This document shows, piece by piece, positions 58,846 through 64,000 of a stretch of DNA of 64,000 nucleotides. The translations under genes were made by a program, and so were the position numbers. Within the stretch, counting starts at the first letter, position 1. Each line of letters opens with the position of its first letter. Source of the stretch: Epiperipatus broadwayi (Eukaryota; Onychophora; Udeonychophora; Euonychophora; Peripatidae); the NCBI GenBank assembly GCA_028023455.1, contig JAQFVV010006636.1, forward strand, positions 310,001-374,000, written 5' to 3'. The notes beneath the pieces are model-generated. The model was not told the origin of the DNA. It searched no databases and worked only from the letters and a program-made list of their open reading frames with translations.

Positions 58846-59608
58846 TAAAGTTTTAAAAAGTTAAAAATTGCAAGATCAATTTTCATCTGAATATATAAGA
58901 TTGGTCAGGAAATAATTGTCAAGCAAATTATTGGAAGCAGGTTTAAGTCCTAAAAGTAATGCCATTTTTATAATTATTGGGAATAAACAATACTAAGTAA
59001 ATTATTCTGCTCGATTACAAAATTATGATAAAGGAGTATTTGGTTTATCATATCTTAGCCTCCTTTAATTTGACAAAAGAAGAAAATTTAGCAAATAAAG
59101 GCAACAATAAATCAAAATCTATACAGATAAATAACATACTACTAACAATAGTAACTGAACTAAAGATCTCTTTTCAAATCATTCGGTAAGTATATTACTT
59201 GATCAAGAAAAAAATATATAATTCATAACTGGCACCTAAAATTATCTTGAAAATAAAATTCCAAAAATAAATGATTTACTTGATTTTGGATTCTAATTAA
59301 TATTCTGATATTTTAAAAAAAAGTTATTCTTAGCCCTTGCAAATATTAATCAGATTACAACCATTATAGTAATAGCACAAGAGTAAATTTCTATATTATC
59401 TTTAACTATTTTTTTGCATAATTATTACACATTGTTGTTAGCCAACTGTGACACATATAATTTAGATAGTGCATTTGTACTTTTAATTTCCTTTATAGAA
59501 TAAATATATGAAGAGTAAATACAAATAATATAACTAACATATCACATTATAATTATTAAAAATATAATATTATTTACCAGTAAATCTGAATAATGGTTGT
59601 AAATTAAT
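58846..59608. other. AT-rich DNA, no feature seen
   Basis: No signal supported. Confidence 0.5.
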
Positions 59609-59609
59609 A

Positions 59610-59810
59610 AACATCACTTTATCATCATTCTTGCTTACACAGCAGCACCACTCAGTGCAATCCAGAGGAATCAATGGATGCTGGGAGGTTTGTGCACTAG
59701 ATAGGGAGTTTACTCACAGACATTCCTGCATCTATTGATTACTCTGGCTTGCACTGAGTGGCACTACGGTATGGAAAGTTTTGCCTCTATCTAATAATAG
59801 TTGTAGTTGG
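59610..59810. repeat. Short family A foldback
   Basis: CAGCACCACTCAGTGCAATC, GAATCAATGGATGCTGGGAG, TTTGTGCACTAG followed at once by the inverse arm CATTCCTGCATCTATTGATT, GCACTGAGTGGCACTAC, TATGGAAAGTTTTGCC. The tip with the hammerhead is deleted. Confidence 0.82.
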
Positions 59811-60287
59811 CATACATTGAATTCAACTAATCTCAGAGCAATTAAATAGCAAACAAAATGTCACATGATCTAATGAGTTCTCTATTCTGATCCATAGTTA
59901 TCCATCTATTTTTTCCTTGGTAAATTATACAAGTAGAGTCTGTTCACTTGATATCCTGATCTTTATGGTACAAGATATTTTTTTGAATACTGCACGATTA
60001 TTTCAACCAATTGCATATTTAAAATTTGGAATATTGTTGGCATTGTTATCTATCATGATTTAAAATCAATATCATTTACTTTAGAAAGTTATAATGATTT
60101 CAAATTACTATTCACATTAATTTCTGAAAATACATATAACTAAGCTAAAATATATATTAAAAAAAAAAATTGGTTATCAACATGCAATATTTAATTTATG
60201 TTAATTCCAACCTTATAAAAGCCACCACAACTTTACTATATTATATCCTACTTAATTACTTATTATTTCCTTAAGATTTATTATACT

Positions 60288-60710
60288 TATATAAAGCTAA
60301 AGCTTTAGTACATGCACCTTGAGTGCTTAATTTTTAGCAAGAGAGACCTCAACAGATCATAACACGAGATTCGACTTTATAAAGATAAGAGGGACCCCCT
60401 CTTATCTCTAACCTATTTTTCTTAATTATATAGGCAAATCTAAAGCATTTTGATTTGGGAGCATGAAGCTAATATGTTAATGTTTAATAGAAATAGTGGA
60501 CTTAATCAGTGAAGAATTTATTAGCTTCATGCTCCCAAATCAAAATGTTTTAGATTTGCGTATATAATTAAGAAAAATAGATTAGAGATAAGAGGGGGTC
60601 CCTCTTATCTTTATAAAGTCGAATCTCATGTTATAATTTGTAGAGGTCTCTCTTGCTAAAAATTAAGCACTCAAGGTGCATGTACTAAAGCTTTAGCTTT
60701 ATATAAGTAT
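60288..60710. repeat. Family D foldback, arms about 190 bp
   Basis: The left arm at about 60288-60480 (TTATATAAAGCTAAAGCTTT, AGTACATGCACCTTGAG, GATAAGAGGGACCCCCTC, GATTTGGGAGCATGAAGCTAA) returns as the right arm at about 60515-60707. The tip contains AGTGGACTTAATCAGTGAAG, the inverse of the family C phrase CTTCACTGATTAAGTCCAC(A/T). No ORF. Confidence 0.9.
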
Positions 60711-60837
60711 TATGTGCTGACATTGCTCAATGTATAAGAAAATAAAGATATATTTATTAAGACAGAAAAGTAAATAAAATAAAGTCATACATCACATGAC
60801 ATAAATTAATAAACTAGTAATTACAAACTAAAATAAA

Positions 60838-60930
60838 GAATGTGCTAATAATTCTAACAAGCTTTATCAATAAATGCCACAAGAGAAAGGATTTAAAATC
60901 TTTATCTAGAAATTATCCTCAGCTTGTTAG
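60838..60930 (-). repeat. Family E 3' half
   Basis: On the minus strand: GATTTTAAATCCTTTCTCTT, GTGGCATTTATTGATAAAGC, TTGTTAGAATTATTAGCAC. It matches 6385-6460 of the first E copy. The hammerhead half is absent. Confidence 0.55.
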
Positions 60931-60947
60931 ATCTATTATCATGCTCT

Positions 60948-61055
60948 TTTTTTTTTTAAAGTGTCATAGCATCGGCCAGGACATGAACCCGCAACTTGGG
61001 CAACTGCCTGCAAGTGCAAGGCAGTCGTGATGACCTCTCGACCACCAACGCAAGA
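60948..61055 (-). repeat. tRNA-derived SINE with 15-bp target duplication
   Basis: The minus-strand tRNA-like part 60969-61051 has the same arms as the copy at 33122-33203, ends in TATGACAC and carries an A-rich tail of about ten bases. Flanks CTATTATCATGCTCT (60933-60947) and CTATTATCACACTCT (61056-61070) differ at two positions. It is inserted beside the family E fragment. The short ORF over it is not a gene. Confidence 0.87.
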
Positions 61056-61138
61056 CTATTATCACACTCTTTGTTTTAATTTAAAACAATAAAACCAATT
61101 TCTCAAAGCTTTAATAGGTTTATAAATGTTGATGATAT

Positions 61139-61372
61139 CAATCAACTCTTAAGCTATCAACAATCTTAACCTGTAGTCAAGGCGACCACTATTATGCCTT
61201 GATTACTGGTTAAGATTGTTGATAGCTTAAGGGTTCATTATTATCATCTACATGTGTAACGAAGAGAGTAAAATCATTCCTCTCTCAGGCTATATATGAA
61301 GAGGAAACTAAATGCTGAACAAAGAATCAAGAAAAGAATCATATTCTTGAGCCTTTGCTCAGCATTTAGATT
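61139..61372. repeat. Two adjacent palindromes
   Basis: AACTCTTAAGCTATCAACAA, TCTTAACC (61143-61170) is mirrored at 61210-61234. A second, independent palindrome is AAATGCTGAACAAAG ... CTTTGCTCAGCATTTAG at 61309-61371. Both are single copies here and non-coding. Confidence 0.7.
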
Positions 61373-61955
61373 TTGTTTAATTGATAGCGGGAGGGGGGAG
61401 TGACTTACTCTTTTTGTTTATTATTTCCTTATAACATCTTTATTGTAAAGCTTTCATTCCTTTATTAAAGATATAACCTATAAATAAAGTATTAAAAGTA
61501 AACTACAGTATAATTAAACTACTTTTTTTAAGAATGATCTATTAAATTAATTACTCATAATGAAGTAAGGACCAAAACAATGTTTAATTTATTATATCAA
61601 CAGTTCTAAATAATACATCTTATGGATGTCTAGTAATTAGCCTTTGATATGCATGCCTATCTCTCAATTTATTATTAATAAAAGTAGTTTTAAAATATTA
61701 TTGATTTATTTGATCTACTTAAATAAATGTTTTTAAAAAAATTGACAAACTTTCATTATGTAGTTTAAGCTTTTCTATTTAAATAAATTATTAATTTTAA
61801 ATATCTAATACACATTCATATAAACAAAATTATATATACAACTTCTCATTTCTTCTTGTTCTTTTTAAATTATAGCACCAACATAATAAATATATATATA
61901 CATTCTTCCTTTTTTTTTTCAAAACTTGTTTATTCAATATTTTACTATAATTTTA
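61373..61955. other. AT-rich DNA, no feature seen
   Basis: No signal supported. Confidence 0.5.
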
Positions 61956-61970
61956 TTTTTTCCATCATAA

Positions 61971-62005
61971 CAACGTTTCAACTACATTCTATAGTCATTA
62001 TCAAG
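61971..62005 (-). ncRNA. Degenerate hammerhead-like motif in the PLE2 tail
   Basis: On the minus strand: CTTGATAATG, a five-pair stem GACTA/TAGTT, then GAAACGTTG. Position and layout match the hammerhead of Penelope-like terminal repeats. The first core box has an extra T, and G8 has become A, so it should not cleave. Confidence 0.3.
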
Positions 62006-62133
62006 TTTCCTTAAACAAAATAAAATAAAACAAAATAAAGATAAAAATAACAACAAAATAATAAATTACTAATACATCATAAATATATATAATATTCAAA
62101 TAAAATCACAATATTATTACATTTGCAAATATA

Positions 62134-63103
62134 CAGCTGGGTCTCTTTTTATGCGGACGTATTTAACACGATTTTGAAGTTACGCGAATCAGGTTTCACC
62201 GAAAGTTGAACTCCGATAATACGCTATTACTTTAAATAATAAATTTCACGCACTTAATGTTATATTGAAAGTACTGTAATAGCACATTACTATTGGAATT
62301 CGACTTTCATGTTAGTAATTTCAATATTTTCAGTGCTTTATAATAGTAAGATTTTATGCAATAATGAAATTAAAATCATGATTTCCACATTTTATGTATA
62401 CACACATTAAATTTTACAAGATTATAATGTAAATTTGTTCAAACATTGTGCGTGTTAATTTTGCATTTTAAATCACATTCTGTTTTTGCTTTTTAAAAAA
62501 GAACGTACAGTAATCAATTATTAATCATTTAGTGTCCGCAAGTTTATTTTTAAAAGGTGAGTAATAGCAGTGGGCACAATTAAAATTGAAAATTAAAGAC
62601 AAAAATAAGAATTTAATTTTTAGTTGTTAGATTAATTACTAATTACATTGTCACCAGAAAACCATTAATTAACACAACATGAGAGTGATGTTGGCGCTAG
62701 TTGTATTTCATCTTGTGAAGAATCTGGTTTTTTTATCAGTTTGCAAACGAACCTGTTTACGGGCAAATAGCGATAATTAAAATGTGTATAAAAAATATAA
62801 ATTACTGTAAATTATGCATAAAAATATGTTTTGAATAAAATTAAATATTATAGTTAAAAAAAGTTTGTCTTGTATCAATTTTTTTCAAATTTGAAATTTT
62901 TTATTAGTCATATTTTATTTCCTTATTTTTTTTTTGCACGAAATTTAAAGTAAATTTTACGTTGGTGCTTTGCTTTTACGCGAGTTTTGAAAAATCAGTC
63001 CGTATCCCCCCTTTTTCAAGGTAAGTTACATCTATTTTTGCACGATTTCATTTGCGCGTGTTTTCTGAGGAACCTATCTATCACGTAAAACGAGACCCAG
63101 GTG
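62134..63103. mobile_element. Pogo/Tigger-like MITE nested in PLE2
   Basis: 970 bp without coding capacity. Ends CAGCTGGGTCTC and (inverted) CACCTGGGTCTC are followed by T-rich stretches with ACGCG-like steps, as in pogo/Tigger DNA transposons. It is flanked by TA on both sides (62132-62133 and 63104-63105), the target duplication expected for that group. The assignment to pogo/Tigger rests on end sequence only. Confidence 0.75.
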
Positions 63104-63240
63104 TAATTATTTACCTCTTCCTCATATTTAACTATTTCTTTTAAACTACCTATATAATTTAATATCCCTTCCATCTAATTTTATTATCTATTCTCTAAAT
63201 CTACCCATTAACATTCCTTTCAAGACCTTTCATTCCCATA

Positions 63241-64000
63241 TTATCTTATTTTTTTATCTTTATTTATTAACTTTCTATTTAATACTGGTTTATATTGATT
63301 TATATATGTTTCCTCTTTTATTATTCTCTTTTTAAATTTTTTAATACATTCCAATGGCTTTATATGAAAATTTTCATGTTTAAATTCCTTTTTATAAATA
63401 TGTATAGCAGATTTTTTATCATATAAATGCTGCCTTAATCTAGTCCTTAATTTATTCTTACTTGTTCCTATATAAGTCATATTTATATTACCTTTATAAC
63501 AATCCATACATTTTATTATATAAACCGAATTCATGCATTCCAAAACATCAATCTTATCATAATTTATTAAGTCACTCAAACATTGTTTCCTTTTGTAAAC
63601 CGGGCAAATTAATGTTTTATACTTCCTATTAAAATACTTAAAAATCTTTTTAATTTTAAAAAATAAATACTTTGATACATTAAATCTTACATAAATTATT
63701 TTATTTTCTCCATTTTTATTCATATTAATTTTCCTTTTTATCTTTTCAATATTATAACTAGATATTAATCTTTTTACAATGCCTTCAGGATAATCATTTT
63801 TAATACATTCCTCCCTAATATTATTTATTTATTTTATAAAAAAAACTTTCATTTGAACATACCTTAATAGCCCTAATAATTTTATTTTTAACAATATTAA
63901 TTTTACATTTTTCAATCACTTCCAAATTTTTAAATTTTTTTTACATCCATATAATCAATAATATTATTTTCTTTTTCCATCGTAAATCTTGTTTTATCAT
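63241..64000 (-). pseudogene. PLE2 RT/GIY-YIG polyprotein, C-terminal part with frameshifts
   Basis: C-terminal region of a Penelope-like polyprotein, unlike PLE1. The open segment runs from the stop at 63829-63831 to 63241, longer than the ATG at 63723 suggests: ECIKNDYPEGIVKRLISSYN and IEKIKRKINMNKNG precede it. Next come IIYVRFNVSKYLF, LICPVYKRKQ and the GIY-YIG endonuclease SVYIIKCMDCYKG, MTYIGTSKNKLRTRLRQH, with EETYINQYKPVLNRK as the glutamate-containing end. Further upstream, in another frame, RFTMEKENNIIDYMDV matches the RT segment HIKFTMETESDGK ... FLDV of PLE1. At least one frameshift and a stop therefore separate the RT and endonuclease parts. The catalytic RT core would lie beyond the window. 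Confidence 0.83.

Larger units (their letters stand above)
61960..64000 (-). mobile_element. Penelope-like element PLE2, running off the window
   Basis: A second, clearly different Penelope-like element. The coding end lies at 63241-64000, the 3' tail follows at 63106-63240 and 61960-62133, and a MITE splits the tail at 62134-63103. The tail carries a degenerate hammerhead-like motif at 61971-62005. It continues beyond the right edge. Confidence 0.78.

Overview
The window looks like an intergenic or intronic stretch of a very AT-rich invertebrate animal genome. The evidence is Penelope-like retroelements with GIY-YIG endonucleases, an RTE-type LINE, short tRNA-derived SINEs, foldback elements, long GATA and TTC/TTA microsatellites, and the absence of any intact host gene. 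The repeat repertoire would fit a mollusc, chelicerate or cnidarian; I cannot decide between them from the sequence alone.

Layout. 1-5 kb: GATA microsatellite, a direct-direct-inverted repeat (family F) and several family A foldback repeats. 6.2-9.3 kb: a hammerhead-bearing family E repeat, then a Penelope-like element (PLE1) present as two head-to-head copies. 10.6-13.1 kb: a second family E copy, three family B repeats and a family A repeat. 13.9-15.6 kb: a broken, intronless copy of an unnamed zinc-binding-like protein family. 16-24 kb: SINE fragments and more A and B copies. 24.6-27.9 kb: a nearly full-length RTE LINE with one stop and one frameshift. 28-37 kb: B copies, SINEs, A copies, a 5'-truncated RTE tail, and a large foldback (family C). 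38-41.8 kb: a tandem duplication of about 1.8 kb of non-coding sequence. 42-55 kb: microsatellite, palindromes and A remnants in otherwise featureless AT-rich DNA, plus one 134-codon ORF of unknown nature. 55.8-58.8 kb: a 2.7-kb element with terminal inverted repeats of about 545 bp, inserted inside a family B copy. 60-64 kb: a second large foldback (family D), a SINE with target duplications, and a second, different Penelope-like element (PLE2) carrying a nested pogo/Tigger-like MITE.

Main observation. At least three dispersed repeat families (A, B, E) contain recognisable type I hammerhead ribozyme folds: CUGANGA, stem II, GAAA, a short or self-complementary stem III, a cleavage triplet, and closing stem I. 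The best copies keep every core residue and 4-6 bp of stem I. Most stem III sequences are too short to close on themselves and look suited to dimer formation, as known for ribozymes of Penelope-like elements and animal retrozymes. The PLE1 ends carry a related but altered core. In family A the ribozyme sits near the tip of a foldback, so stem I could extend into a hairpin of more than 80 bp. My reading, an inference, is a community of ribozyme-bearing non-autonomous retroelements alongside the Penelope-like elements that may move them.

No host protein-coding gene, rRNA or functional tRNA gene is supported. Most short ORFs are chance, antisense or microsatellite translations.
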